From: Streptomyces sp. A0642
Lineage (GTDB): Bacteria > Actinomycetota > Actinomycetes > Streptomycetales > Streptomycetaceae
NCBI RefSeq assembly: GCF_004795105.1
Contig: NZ_SSBL01000002.1
Span: forward strand, 186,001 to 250,000
Direction: 5' to 3'
DNA length: 64,000 nt
Under the pieces are notes generated by a model. It searched no databases. It was given only the letters and a program-made list of their open reading frames with translations, and was not told where the DNA came from. The translations under genes were made by a program, and so were the position numbers. Of the stretch, positions 34,595-43,103 are shown one piece after another (position 1 is the first letter of the stretch; the number at the start of each line of letters is the position of its first letter).

Positions 34595-35614
34595 TCAGCC
34601 GAGGGAGACGATCATCTTCCCGGTGTTCTCGCCGCGGAGCAGGCCGAGGAACGCCTCGAAGCCGTTCTCGATGCCCTCGACGACCGTCTCGCGGTACTTC
34701 AGCTCGCCCGAGGACAGCCAGCTGGCCACCTCCTGGACGAACTGCCCCTGGAGATCGGCGTGGTCGCCGACGAGCATGCCCTGCAGGCGCAGCCGCTTGC
34801 CGATGACGAGCGCGAGGTTGCGCGGGGCGGGGGTGGGCTCGGTCGCGTTGTACTGGGCGATCATGCCGCAGATGGTCGCGCGGCCGTGCACGTTGAACGA
34901 GGAGATCGCCGCTTCGAGGTGCTCGCCGCCGACGTTGTCGAAGTAGACGTCGATCCCGTCCGGAGCCGCCTCGCGCAGCTGCTGGGCCACGGGGCCGTTC
35001 TTGTAGTTGAAGGCGGCGTCGAAGCCGTACTCCTCGACGAGCAGCTTGACCTTCTCGTCGGAGCCGGCGGAGCCGATGACGCGCGAGGCGCCCTTGAGCT
35101 TCGCCATCTGGCCCACCTGGCTGCCGACCGCACCGGCGGCGCCGGAGACGAAGACGGCGTCGCCCTCCTTGAAGGAGGCCACGTCGAACAGGCCCGCGTA
35201 GGCGGTGAGCCCCGTCATGCCCAGCACGCCGAGGTAGGCGGACAGCGGGGCGAGGGAGGCGTCGACCTTCACCGCGTGCTTGGCGGGGACGTCGGCGTAC
35301 TCGCGCCAGCCGAGACCGTGCAGGACGTGGTCTCCGACCGCGAAGCCCTCGGCGTTGGACGCGACGACCTCGCCGACCGCGCCCCCCTCCATCGGGTGGT
35401 CGAGCTTGAACGGCGGGGTGTACGACTTCACGTCGTTCATGCGGCCCCGCATGTACGGGTCGACCGAGAAGTGCAGGTTGCGGACGAGGACCCGGCCCTC
35501 GGCCGGGGCGCTGACCGGTGCCTCACGCAGTGCGAAGTCCTCGGCCTTCGGCCAGCCGTGCGGGCGGGCTACGAGGTGCCATTCACGGCTGGACGTGGGA
35601 AGAGCTGCAGACAT
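34595..35614 (-). CDS. NADP-dependent MDR oxidoreductase (CurA/YfmJ-like)
   Basis: 339 residues, zinc-free medium-chain reductase. N-terminal motif VDPYMRGRMND; cofactor site VSGAAGAVGSQVGQMAKLKGASRVIGSAGSDEK; Tyr and Asn positions in FDNVGGEHLEAAI. Such leukotriene B4 dehydrogenase-like enzymes reduce alpha,beta-unsaturated carbonyls, which fits control by a redox- or phenolic-responsive MarR encoded divergently. Start ATG 35614 follows ggagacacc. Confidence 0.93.
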   Translation of the reverse strand: MSAALPTSSREWHLVARPHGWPKAEDFALREAPVSAPAEGRVLVRNLHFSVDPYMRGRMNDVKSYTPPFKLDHPMEGGAVGEVVASNAEGFAVGDHVLHGLGWREYADVPAKHAVKVDASLAPLSAYLGVLGMTGLTAYAGLFDVASFKEGDAVFVSGAAGAVGSQVGQMAKLKGASRVIGSAGSDEKVKLLVEEYGFDAAFNYKNGPVAQQLREAAPDGIDVYFDNVGGEHLEAAISSFNVHGRATICGMIAQYNATEPTPAPRNLALVIGKRLRLQGMLVGDHADLQGQFVQEVASWLSSGELKYRETVVEGIENGFEAFLGLLRGENTGKMIVSLG

Positions 35615-35672
35615 GGGCTCGGTGTCTCCTCGATGTCTAGGAAGTGCGGGAAGTCCCGCCGGGGCGAGAATG

Positions 35673-35734
35673 CTTCATGATGTGAAACAACCATGCTCCT
35701 GGATATTTCATGTTGTCAAGTAACCGGGTATCCT
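35673..35734. promoter_or_regulatory. Divergent promoters with paired MarR boxes
   Basis: Two 20-bp direct repeats, 35673-35692 and 35706-35725, match at 15 of 20 positions (shared core TTCATG-x-TGT-x-AA, ending AACC) and start 33 bp apart, about three helical turns. On the minus strand, -35 TTGACA (35719-35714) and -10 CATGGT (35695-35690), 18 bp apart, serve the oxidoreductase. On the plus strand, TATCCT (35729-35734) lies seven bases before the marR ATG. Confidence 0.6.
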
Positions 35735-35741
35735 GGGTGTC

Positions 35742-36194
35742 ATGGCCACCACTCGTACGGACCCGCTGACCCTCGAAGTCGTCGAGCTGATCGGCGCGGT
35801 CGTGGCGCGCTACTACGAGGAGTACGAGCAGGCCGCGGCCGCCCACAGCCTCACCGGCGCCCAGGCCAGGGTCCTCGGACTCCTGTCCCTCGATCCGCTG
35901 CCGATGCGCCGGATCGCCCACAAGCTGAAGTGCGAGCCGTCCAACGTGACGGGCATAGTCGACCGGCTGGAGGCGCGCGGCCTGGTGGAGCGGCGGCCCG
36001 ACCCGGCCGACCGGCGCGTGAAGCTGGCCGCACCCACCCAGAAGGGCGCCCGCACGGCCCGGGAGCTCCGGGACTCCCTCGACTTCGCCCGCGAGCCCCT
36101 GGCCGGCCTCTCGGACACGGACCGCGCGGTGCTGCGGGACCTCCTGCGCCGGATGCTGGGCGTGGAGCCGTCGGTGGAACCCCTGACCCCATGA
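35742..36194 (+). CDS. MarR-family regulator
   Basis: 150 residues. Winged helix: LTGAQARVLGLLSLDPLPMRRIAHKLKCEPSNVTGIVDRLEARGLVERRPDPADRRVKLAAPTQKG, with the wing DPADRRVK typical of MarR. Divergent from the oxidoreductase with two repeats in the shared promoter, so it most likely represses both. ATG 35742 lies seven bases after a -10 hexamer. Overlaps the next gene by 4 nt. Confidence 0.94.
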   Translation: MATTRTDPLTLEVVELIGAVVARYYEEYEQAAAAHSLTGAQARVLGLLSLDPLPMRRIAHKLKCEPSNVTGIVDRLEARGLVERRPDPADRRVKLAAPTQKGARTARELRDSLDFAREPLAGLSDTDRAVLRDLLRRMLGVEPSVEPLTP

Positions 36195-36799
36195 CCGCTC
36201 CCGCCTCCTTCGGCCCCCGCGAGTTCCAGCTCGTCCTGCTGCGCCGGATGGCCGACCACCAGCCCGGGCTCGTCGAGGACGCCCGGCACGAGCTGGGCGC
36301 GACCCCCGCCGAGATGCGGGAGGCCAACCGCCGCTGGCAGGCCGGGGATCCCTCCCGTGCCCGTAGGGCCGGGGCGACACGGGCGCCCGGTGGGCGCGGG
36401 TCACTGCGCCGCTACCGTTCGGTGCTCGGCGAACCCGAGGTGTCCCTGCGCCGGACGGTCGGCGATCTGGAGTGCGACGCGCTGCTGTGGCCGGTGCCGC
36501 TCTGGCCGGACCTGCGGTTCGAGGTGATGGTGGCGCCGGGCGGGGCCGTGTGGAACGAGTGGCTGGTCCGGGCCCCGGGCGCGGCCGCCCCCGTGCTGGG
36601 CCCCGCCGCGGAACTGCGCCCCTGGTCGTGCACCGTGCACGAGGTCGCCCGGGCCTTCGCGCCGGCCCGTCCGATGGAGGGCAGTGCGCCGACCCGCTGG
36701 GCGCTCGCGATCACCGACGCGGCCACCGGCACCCCGTACGTCGCCGAGTTCACCTGGGGCCTGTTCCAGCGGCTGCTCCCCCGCCCGGCGGGGAGCTGA
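36191..36799 (+). CDS. Conserved hypothetical protein coupled to marR
   Basis: 202 residues, soluble. The N-terminal 45 residues look helical (FGPREFQLVLLRRMADHQPGLVEDARHELGATPAEMREANRRWQA), followed by a beta-rich region with many Trp (LLWPVPLWPDLRFEVMVAPGGAVWNEWLVRAPG). Start ATG 36191 overlaps the marR stop by 4 nt. I do not recognise a family; similar proteins are annotated as hypothetical in streptomycetes. Confidence 0.75.
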   Translation: MTAPASFGPREFQLVLLRRMADHQPGLVEDARHELGATPAEMREANRRWQAGDPSRARRAGATRAPGGRGSLRRYRSVLGEPEVSLRRTVGDLECDALLWPVPLWPDLRFEVMVAPGGAVWNEWLVRAPGAAAPVLGPAAELRPWSCTVHEVARAFAPARPMEGSAPTRWALAITDAATGTPYVAEFTWGLFQRLLPRPAGS

Positions 36800-37005
36800 C
36801 TTCCGGTCGTCGCGGCGGGACGCCGCCCGGCGCGCGACGAGGTGTCCGCGGAGCCCGCACGTGGTCGGGCGACGGTGCCGACACGCCGTCAGCTCCGTAG
36901 CTCCCCCGGCGTATCCCAACGCGCACGACGCCCCCGAACGGCGCACGATGCGAAGAGAGCCGGCTGCCCGTCGGTCCCCCCTCAGAGCTCTCGGGAGAAC
37001 CTGCC

Positions 37006-38043
37006 GTGACCGTCAGCCTTGAGCAGTTGCGCCGTTGCCATGTCGCCGTCGACCTCGGGGCCGCCCGGACCCGGGTGTACGTCAAGGGACCCGGCCTCGT
37101 CGTCGACGAGCCGAGCGTCGCCGCCGTGAACACCCGTACGGGCTCGCTCATCGCCGTCGGCGCCCTCGCCGAACAGATGACGGGCCGCACCCCCGACTAC
37201 ATCCGGGTGGCCCGCCCGGTCTCCGGCGGAACCGTCGTCGACATCGAGATGGCCCAGCGCATGCTGCGCCATCTGCTCGGCGAGAAGCTCCGCCGCCAGC
37301 TGCGCCGCAAGCCCTGGCTGCGCGCCGCCGCCTGCACCCCGCACGACAGCGATCCGCTCGCCCGGCGCGCCACCGTGGAGACCCTGGTCGGCCTCGGGGC
37401 CCGGCGGGTCGAGCTCGTCGACACCCTGATCGCGGCGGCCGTCGGCTGCGGGCTGCCGGTCGAGCAGCCGACCGCCACCATGATCATGGTGTGCGGGGCC
37501 GCGACCACCCAGATCGCGGTGCTCTCGCTCGGCTCGATCGTGACCGCCGTGCGGATCCCGGTCGGCGGTGACGCCATCGACCACGCGGTGATCCAGCACC
37601 TGCGCCAGCACCACGAACTGGTGCTGCCCAGCCAGTCCGTGCGCCCGCTCCAGCTGGCGCTCAGCGGCAACGGACTGACCCCGCACGGGCCCTCCGTGAC
37701 CGAGATCCACGGGCGGGACGTCGCGACCGGCATGGCCCGCTCCGTGCAGGTCGACACCGCGGCCGTGCGGGAGGCGATCCACTCTCCGCTCACCGCGGTC
37801 CTCGACGGCCTGGGCAGGATCCTGCGGGACTGCCCGCCGGATCTCGTCGCCGACCTCGCCGACTGCGGGATCATGATGGTCGGCGGCAGCGCGCTGCTGC
37901 CCGGGCTCGACCACATGCTGCGCGAGGCGACGGGCATGCCGGTGCACATCGCCGAGCGGCCCGACGTCTGCTCGGTCCTCGGGCTCGGCGCCATGCTGGA
38001 CGGCAGGATCAGCCCCATGGTCCTCGATCCGCTGGCCGGCTGA
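37006..38043 (+). CDS. mbl: MreB-like actin homologue with altered active site
   Basis: 345 residues, start GTG 37006. The overall MreB layout is kept: phosphate-1 loop VAVDLGAARTRVYVKGPGLVVDEPSVAAVN, connect motif region, and the adenosine motif GIMMVGGSALLPGLDHML. Catalytic positions differ from MreB: the phosphate-2 loop reads MVCGAATTQIAV where MreB has VDIGGGTTE, and the Glu of the EEP(M/V)AAAIG motif is replaced in LVDTLIAAAVG. This fits the Mbl-type protein of Streptomyces, known to help in spore-wall synthesis alongside MreB. Eighteen bases separate it from the kinase gene. The symbol rests on similarity and remembered synteny. Confidence 0.85.
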   Translation: MTVSLEQLRRCHVAVDLGAARTRVYVKGPGLVVDEPSVAAVNTRTGSLIAVGALAEQMTGRTPDYIRVARPVSGGTVVDIEMAQRMLRHLLGEKLRRQLRRKPWLRAAACTPHDSDPLARRATVETLVGLGARRVELVDTLIAAAVGCGLPVEQPTATMIMVCGAATTQIAVLSLGSIVTAVRIPVGGDAIDHAVIQHLRQHHELVLPSQSVRPLQLALSGNGLTPHGPSVTEIHGRDVATGMARSVQVDTAAVREAIHSPLTAVLDGLGRILRDCPPDLVADLADCGIMMVGGSALLPGLDHMLREATGMPVHIAERPDVCSVLGLGAMLDGRISPMVLDPLAG

Positions 38044-38061
38044 GTCCCGCGGGCACGGCGG

Positions 38062-39648
38062 ATGACCGACGAACCGGGCGAGGAGACGCCCAGCCGCGGA
38101 CTCCCCCGGTCGCCGCGGCTGCCGAAGCTGCTGGAGGCGGTGCTGCGCGTCGGCACCGACCTCGAACTGCGGTCCACCCTCCAGCAGATCATCGACACCG
38201 CCACAGCGCTCACCGATGCCCGCTACGGCGCGCTCGGGGTCCTGGACCCGGGCAGCGGCACCATCAGCGAGCTGTTCGTCACCGGGATGAGCGAGAGCGA
38301 ACGGGCGGCCATCGGCCACTTGCCCGACGGTCACACCGGCCTGCTCGGCGCCCTCGTGGAACAAGGGGAGCCGCTGCGCTCCGACGACCTCACCACCGAT
38401 CCCCGCTCCTGCGGTGTGCCGCCCGGCCACCCCGCGATGCGCTCGTTCCTCGGCGCCCCGGTCCGCGTCCACCGCAAGGTGTTCGGGAACATCTACCTCG
38501 CCGAGAAGAAGCACACCGGCCACTTCAGCGACACCGACACGACGCTGCTCCGGGTCCTCGCCGCACAGGCCGGCATCGCGATCGGCAACGCCCGGCTCTA
38601 CGAGAGCGCCCGGCAGCGGGAACGCTGGATCGAGGGCGCGGCGGCGGTGACCAACACCCTGCTGACCGGCGAGAACGCCTCGGACGCGCTCATGACCGTG
38701 GCCGAACGGGCCAGGCTGCTCAGCGACGCGGCGGCCGGGGTGATCCTCCAGCCCGACGAGGAGGGCGGCATGGAGATCGTCGTCGCGTCGACGCTGGAGG
38801 ACCCGGCCGGTCTCGTGGGCACGGCGATCGCGCCCGGCTCCCCCGTCCTCGTCCAGCTGCTGGGCGGCGAGGCGGTCTTCATCGACGACTCGGCGACCGA
38901 TCCGCGGATGACCACGCCGGTACGCTCCCGTTTCGGCCCCAGCATGATGCTGCCGCTCCAGAGCGGCGGGCGGCTCATCGGCACCCTGGCCCTGCCCCGG
39001 GGGCGCGGGGCCCGTCCGTACACCGACGTGGACCGGCTGCTCGCCTCCCAGTTCGCCTCGCAGGCTGCGCTCGCCCTGGTCCTGGCGGACTCGCAGCACG
39101 ACCGGGAGCAGCTCGCGGTGTACGAGGACCGGGACCGGATCGCCCGCGATCTGCACGATCTGGTCGTCCAGCGGCTGTTCGCCACCGAGATGATGCTGGA
39201 GTCGACGCGCCGCCGGGCCGGGGCGCAGGAGACGGACGAGCTGCTCGGCCGGGCCGTCGACGAGCTGGACTCCACGATCCAGGAGGTGCGGACGACCATT
39301 TTCGCCCTTCAGCAGCCGCCCGCCGACGCGCCCTCCACCTTCCGCGGCCGGGTGCTGCGGGAGACCAGCGGAGCGGCCGCGGTGCTCGGGTTCCAGCCCT
39401 CGGTGCATTTCGCCGGTGCGGTCGACGCGCTGGTACGGGACCCGGTGGACAAGCAGCTGCTGGCCGCGCTGCGCGGTGCGCTGGCGGCCGCGCACCGGCG
39501 GGAGGGGGTCTCGGCGATCGAGGTGGAGGTGGACGCGACGGCTCCGCTGCCCGACGGCCGCGCCTCGGTACGGCTGGCGGTGGCCGACGACGGACGCGAA
39601 CCGGACGGCTCGCGGGCCCCGACGGTCATCTGGCAGGCCCCGCTGTGA
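38062..39648 (+). CDS. GAF-domain histidine kinase with decayed ATPase domain
   Basis: 528 residues. Two GAF domains (about 40-175 and 200-345), as in DevS/DosT, are followed by a HisKA_3 dimerisation helix with the H-box DRDRIARDLHDLVVQRLFA and the X-box VQEVRTTIFALQ. The ATPase part is abnormal: the N-box position reads LRGALAAAHRREG instead of REALSNVVRHA, the D-box is ADDGREPDG, and the protein ends soon after with no G2/ATP lid. It probably cannot autophosphorylate, so it may act as a sensor scaffold or phosphatase, which is inference. No response regulator gene follows. The 3' end runs into a degenerate tandem repeat. Confidence 0.88.
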   Translation: MTDEPGEETPSRGLPRSPRLPKLLEAVLRVGTDLELRSTLQQIIDTATALTDARYGALGVLDPGSGTISELFVTGMSESERAAIGHLPDGHTGLLGALVEQGEPLRSDDLTTDPRSCGVPPGHPAMRSFLGAPVRVHRKVFGNIYLAEKKHTGHFSDTDTTLLRVLAAQAGIAIGNARLYESARQRERWIEGAAAVTNTLLTGENASDALMTVAERARLLSDAAAGVILQPDEEGGMEIVVASTLEDPAGLVGTAIAPGSPVLVQLLGGEAVFIDDSATDPRMTTPVRSRFGPSMMLPLQSGGRLIGTLALPRGRGARPYTDVDRLLASQFASQAALALVLADSQHDREQLAVYEDRDRIARDLHDLVVQRLFATEMMLESTRRRAGAQETDELLGRAVDELDSTIQEVRTTIFALQQPPADAPSTFRGRVLRETSGAAAVLGFQPSVHFAGAVDALVRDPVDKQLLAALRGALAAAHRREGVSAIEVEVDATAPLPDGRASVRLAVADDGREPDGSRAPTVIWQAPL

Positions 39649-39840
39649 GGGGTGGGGGCCGCACTCGCCCGCCAGGCACCCCTGTCAGGGTCAGGGCCGC
39701 GGTCGCCCGGTAGCGCCGCTGTGAGGGTCAAGGCCGCGGTCGCCCGGTAGCGCCGCTCCTAGAGCCGGGACCGCCGCGGGCCGCCCGGGCCGGTGACGGA
39801 GGGCCGCCGTCACCTGGCAGGCGCCGCTCTGAGGGCGATC
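39640..39840. repeat. Degenerate tandem repeat of the kinase gene tail
   Basis: A 34-bp unit at 39687-39720 recurs at 39724-39757 with one mismatch (period 37). Diverged copies occur at the kinase stop (ggccccgctgtgaggg, about 39638) and at about 39823-39840 (ggcgccgctctgaggg), the latter antisense to the lrp C-terminus. Each unit contains the gcyccgctgtgaggg sequence that forms the kinase stop codon. Thus the 3' tail appears to have been copied several times and then to have decayed. Confidence 0.7.
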
Positions 39841-40241
39841 CTGGTGCTGGAGTGGGCGACGCCCGCCTCCCGCTTGAGCCTGCGCAGCAGCCCGTCCAGG
39901 GCCGCGGTGTCGGCCGCGGTGGCCCGTACGAGGTAGTCGTGCCCGCCCGTCACATGCACCACCTCGGTGATGCCGGGCAGGGTGAGCACCGCTCGCTCGA
40001 ACACCTCGTGGGTGGTGTCCGACCGCAGGGTCACGTCGATGAAGACGACGAGCCCGGTCCGGGTGTCGGCGGCGGGGTCGATGATCACGGTGAAGCCGCG
40101 GATGACGCCGTCCCGGCGGAGCCGGCGCACCCGGTCGGCGGCCGCATTGGCGCTGAGTCCGACCCGTGCGCCCAGGTCGCGGTACGAGATCCGCGCGTCC
40201 TCCTGGAGGACGCCGAGGATTTCCCTGTCCAGACGGTCCAT
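39810..40241 (-). CDS. Lrp/AsnC-family regulator
   Basis: 143 residues, a standard length. Helix-turn-helix: LDREILGVLQEDARISYRDLGARVGLSANAAADRVRRLRRDGVIRGF (residues 3-50); RAM domain: LVVFIDVTLRSDTTHEVFERAVLTLPGITEVVHVTGGHDYLVRATA, with the GHDY ligand loop. Senses an amino acid or related metabolite. ATG 40241 chosen over distal starts because the domain begins at once. Divergent from the MFS gene at 40373, a plausible target. Confidence 0.94.
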   Translation of the reverse strand: MDRLDREILGVLQEDARISYRDLGARVGLSANAAADRVRRLRRDGVIRGFTVIIDPAADTRTGLVVFIDVTLRSDTTHEVFERAVLTLPGITEVVHVTGGHDYLVRATAADTAALDGLLRRLKREAGVAHSSTRIALRAAPAR

Positions 40242-40372
40242 ACCGCGATTGTCCCAGCTTCGGGCCGATCGCGACTGCGGAGTCGGCGGGCGCCCCCGGG
40301 GGCGGGGCCCCGGGGGCCTCGTTCGGAGTACCCCGACGGGCTCGGGACCCGCTTCCGCCCTTGACTGGCGGT

Positions 40373-41587
40373 GTGGACACAGCAGTGAAGCAGTCACCCG
40401 CCCGGGCCGGCGAGAAGGAGCCCTCCGGCGCCTACCGCAACCTCGTGATGGCCACCCTCGGTTTCGCGCTCACCTTCTGGGCCTGGAACCTGATCGCGCC
40501 CATGTCAGCCGACTACAAGGACCGGCTCGGCCTGAGTTCGTTCCAGCAGTCGCTGCTGGTCGCCGTGCCCGTCCTCGTCGGCTCGCTGGGCCGCATCCCG
40601 GTGGGAGCGCTCACCGACAAGTACGGCGCCCGCCTGATGTTCCCGCTGACCTCGGCACTCACCGTCGTGCCGGTACTGCTGCTGATCCCGGCGAAGGACT
40701 CCTACGGCGCCATGCTGGCCGTGGGCTTTCTCCTGGGACTGGGCGGAACGACGTTCGCGATCGGCGTGCCCCTGGTCAACTCGTGGTTCCGGCCGGCCGA
40801 TCGCGGGCTGGCGCTCGGGGTGTTCGGCATGGGCATGGGGGGCGTCGCCCTGTCCGGCTACTTCACGCCGAGGATCGCCAAGCACGGCGACAACCTGCCG
40901 TTCCTCGTGGTCGCCGGGGCACTCGTGGTGTACGCGGCGCTCGCGGCGGTGCTGCTCAACGATCGCCCGGGCCGCCAGGTGCCGACCGATTCGCTGGCCC
41001 AGCGGCTGCGGACGGCCGGCCGGCTCCGGGTCACGTGGGAGCTGTCCGCGCTGTACGCGATCGGATTCGGCGGCATCGTCGCGTTCGGCGTCTACCTGCC
41101 GACGTACCTGAAGACCTGGTACGAGCTGTCGCCGACCGACGCCGGCACGAAGGCCGCCGGGTTCGCCCTGGTCACGGTCGTCTTCCGGCCGATCGGCGGC
41201 TGGCTCTCGGACCGGGTGCACCCGGCGCTCGTCACCTCCGCCGCCCTCGGCCTCGCCGCGCTGACGGCGATCGTCCAGGCCTTCGACCCGGAACTGATGC
41301 CGGGCGGCACGATCGCCCTGCTCTGCATGGCGGCCGGACTCGGCACCGCGAGCGGCAGCGTCTTCGCCCTGGTCTCGCAGGTGACGCCGCAGGCGAAGGT
41401 AGGCAGTGTCACCGGCATCGTCGGCGCGATGGGCGGGCTGGGCGGCTTCGTTCCCCCGCTGGTGATGGGGGCGATCTACAGCGCGAAGGGTTCCTACTCG
41501 ATCGGCTTCATGCTGCTGTCCGACCTGGCGCTCGCGGGCTGCGTGTACGCGTACGGGCGGATGCGGAACATCCAGCGGGACGCCTGA
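40373..41587 (+). CDS. MFS transporter, NarK-like
   Basis: 404 residues with about twelve membrane segments. MFS motif A is GALTDKYGARLMFPLT, and a Gly-rich segment GFLLGLGGTTFAIGVPLVNSWF resembles the nitrate-signature region of NarK/nitrate-nitrite porters (GxGxNFA-like). The substrate is uncertain: nitrate/nitrite or another small anion. GTG 40373 is taken as start; GTG 40385 is possible. Divergent from the Lrp regulator, suggesting control by it. Confidence 0.88.
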   Translation: MDTAVKQSPARAGEKEPSGAYRNLVMATLGFALTFWAWNLIAPMSADYKDRLGLSSFQQSLLVAVPVLVGSLGRIPVGALTDKYGARLMFPLTSALTVVPVLLLIPAKDSYGAMLAVGFLLGLGGTTFAIGVPLVNSWFRPADRGLALGVFGMGMGGVALSGYFTPRIAKHGDNLPFLVVAGALVVYAALAAVLLNDRPGRQVPTDSLAQRLRTAGRLRVTWELSALYAIGFGGIVAFGVYLPTYLKTWYELSPTDAGTKAAGFALVTVVFRPIGGWLSDRVHPALVTSAALGLAALTAIVQAFDPELMPGGTIALLCMAAGLGTASGSVFALVSQVTPQAKVGSVTGIVGAMGGLGGFVPPLVMGAIYSAKGSYSIGFMLLSDLALAGCVYAYGRMRNIQRDA

Positions 41588-41639
41588 GGCTCCCCCGATC
41601 GCCGTTCGTCCCCGGCCGGCCGGCACTAGGGTTCGCAGG

Positions 41640-43103
41640 GTGATGCCACTTCTGCCCGCACTCCAGGACGCGACCGCCCCGGCGGCCGCCCGCGAAGCCG
41701 TCCGGTTCGACGAAGTCTCCCTCTCGTACGCCCAGTTGGCCGCCGCAGCGGATGCGACGGCGGCCCGGATCGCCGGCGCGGGCCGCGTCGCGGTGTGGGC
41801 CACGCCCACCGCGCAGACCGTGGTCGCGGTGGTGGCCGCGCTGCGGGCCGGCGTGCCCGCCGTCCCGCTGAACCCGAAGACGGGCGAACGCGAACTGGCG
41901 CACATCGTCGCCGACAGCGCACCGACCGCGGTGCTCGCCTCGGCCTCCGACGTGCTGCCGCCCGCCCTGGCAGCCCTGGAACGGCTCGACGTGACCACGG
42001 ACGGGACCGCGGCGCCCGCAGGCGCGGGATTCCCCGAGCCCTCCCCCGAGTCCCCCGCCCTCGTCGTCTACACCTCCGGCACCACCGGCCCGCCCAAGGG
42101 CGCCGTCCTGCCGCGCCGGGCGATCGCCGCCTCGCTGGACGCCCTGGAGGACGCCTGGCAGTGGACCGGGGACGACGTCCTCGTGCACGCCCTGCCGCTG
42201 TTCCACGTGCACGGTCTGATCCTCGGCGTCCTCGGCCCGCTGCGCCGGGGTGGCTCGGTGCGCCATCTCGGCCGGTTCTCCGCCGAGGGCGTGGCCCGGG
42301 AGCTGGGCTCGGGCGGCACGATGCTCTTCGGCGTGCCGACGATGTACCACCGGCTGGCGGAGGCGCTGGCGGACCCGTCCGCCTCGGACGGCCTCGTGAA
42401 GGCCCTGGCCGGCGCCCGGCTGCTGGTCTCCGGTTCGGCCGCGCTGCCGGTCCACGACCACGAGCGGATCGCGGCCGCGACCGGCCGCCGGGTCATCGAG
42501 CGGTACGGCATGACGGAGACCCTGATGAACACCGGCGTACGGGCCGACGGCGAACCGCGCCCCGGCACGGTCGGCGCACCCCTGCGCGGCGTGGAACTCC
42601 GGCTGGTGGAGGAGGACGGCACCCCGCTCGCCGACCCCGCGTCCATCGGCGAGATCCAGGTGCGCGGCCCCAACCTGTTCACGGGGTACCTGAACCGCCC
42701 CGACGCGACGGCCGCCGCGCTCACCGCCGACGGCTGGTTCCGTACCGGTGACATGGCGACGCTCGACCCCGACGGGTACGTACGGATCGTCGGCCGCAAG
42801 GCCACCGACCTGATCAAGAGCGGCGGTTACAAGATCGGCGCCGGCGAGATCGAGAACGCGCTCCTGGACCACCCCGGCGTCCGCGAGGCCGCCGTCACCG
42901 GTGAGCCGGACCCGGACCTGGGCGAGCGGGTCGTCGCCTGGGTGGTGCCGGCCGATCCCGCCTCCCCGCCCCCCGCCGCCGCACTGGCGGACCACGTCGC
43001 CGCCCAGCTCTCCCCGCACAAGCGGCCGCGCACCGTGCACTTCCTGGACGCGCTGCCCCGCAACGACCTGGGCAAGATCATGAAACGGTCCCTCCATGGC
43101 TGA
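41640..43103 (+). CDS. matB: Malonyl-CoA synthetase (MatB-type acyl-CoA ligase)
   Basis: 487 residues. ANL-family adenylating enzyme: P-loop [38 protein letters not shown], hinge [27 protein letters not shown], and catalytic Lys in [11 protein letters not shown]. The RYGMTE and HVHGL sequences fit MatB, which makes malonyl- and methylmalonyl-CoA from the free acids for fatty-acid and polyketide synthesis. TAGGGT (41627-41632) lies seven bases before GTG 41640, ten before ATG 41643. Overlaps the carboxyltransferase gene by 8 nt. Confidence 0.93.
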   Translation: MMPLLPALQDATAPAAAREAVRFDEVSLSYAQLAAAADATAARIAGAGRVAVWATPTAQTVVAVVAALRAGVPAVPLNPKTGERELAHIVADSAPTAVLASASDVLPPALAALERLDVTTDGTAAPAGAGFPEPSPESPALVVYTSGTTGPPKGAVLPRRAIAASLDALEDAWQWTGDDVLVHALPLFHVHGLILGVLGPLRRGGSVRHLGRFSAEGVARELGSGGTMLFGVPTMYHRLAEALADPSASDGLVKALAGARLLVSGSAALPVHDHERIAAATGRRVIERYGMTETLMNTGVRADGEPRPGTVGAPLRGVELRLVEEDGTPLADPASIGEIQVRGPNLFTGYLNRPDATAAALTADGWFRTGDMATLDPDGYVRIVGRKATDLIKSGGYKIGAGEIENALLDHPGVREAAVTGEPDPDLGERVVAWVVPADPASPPPAAALADHVAAQLSPHKRPRTVHFLDALPRNDLGKIMKRSLHG

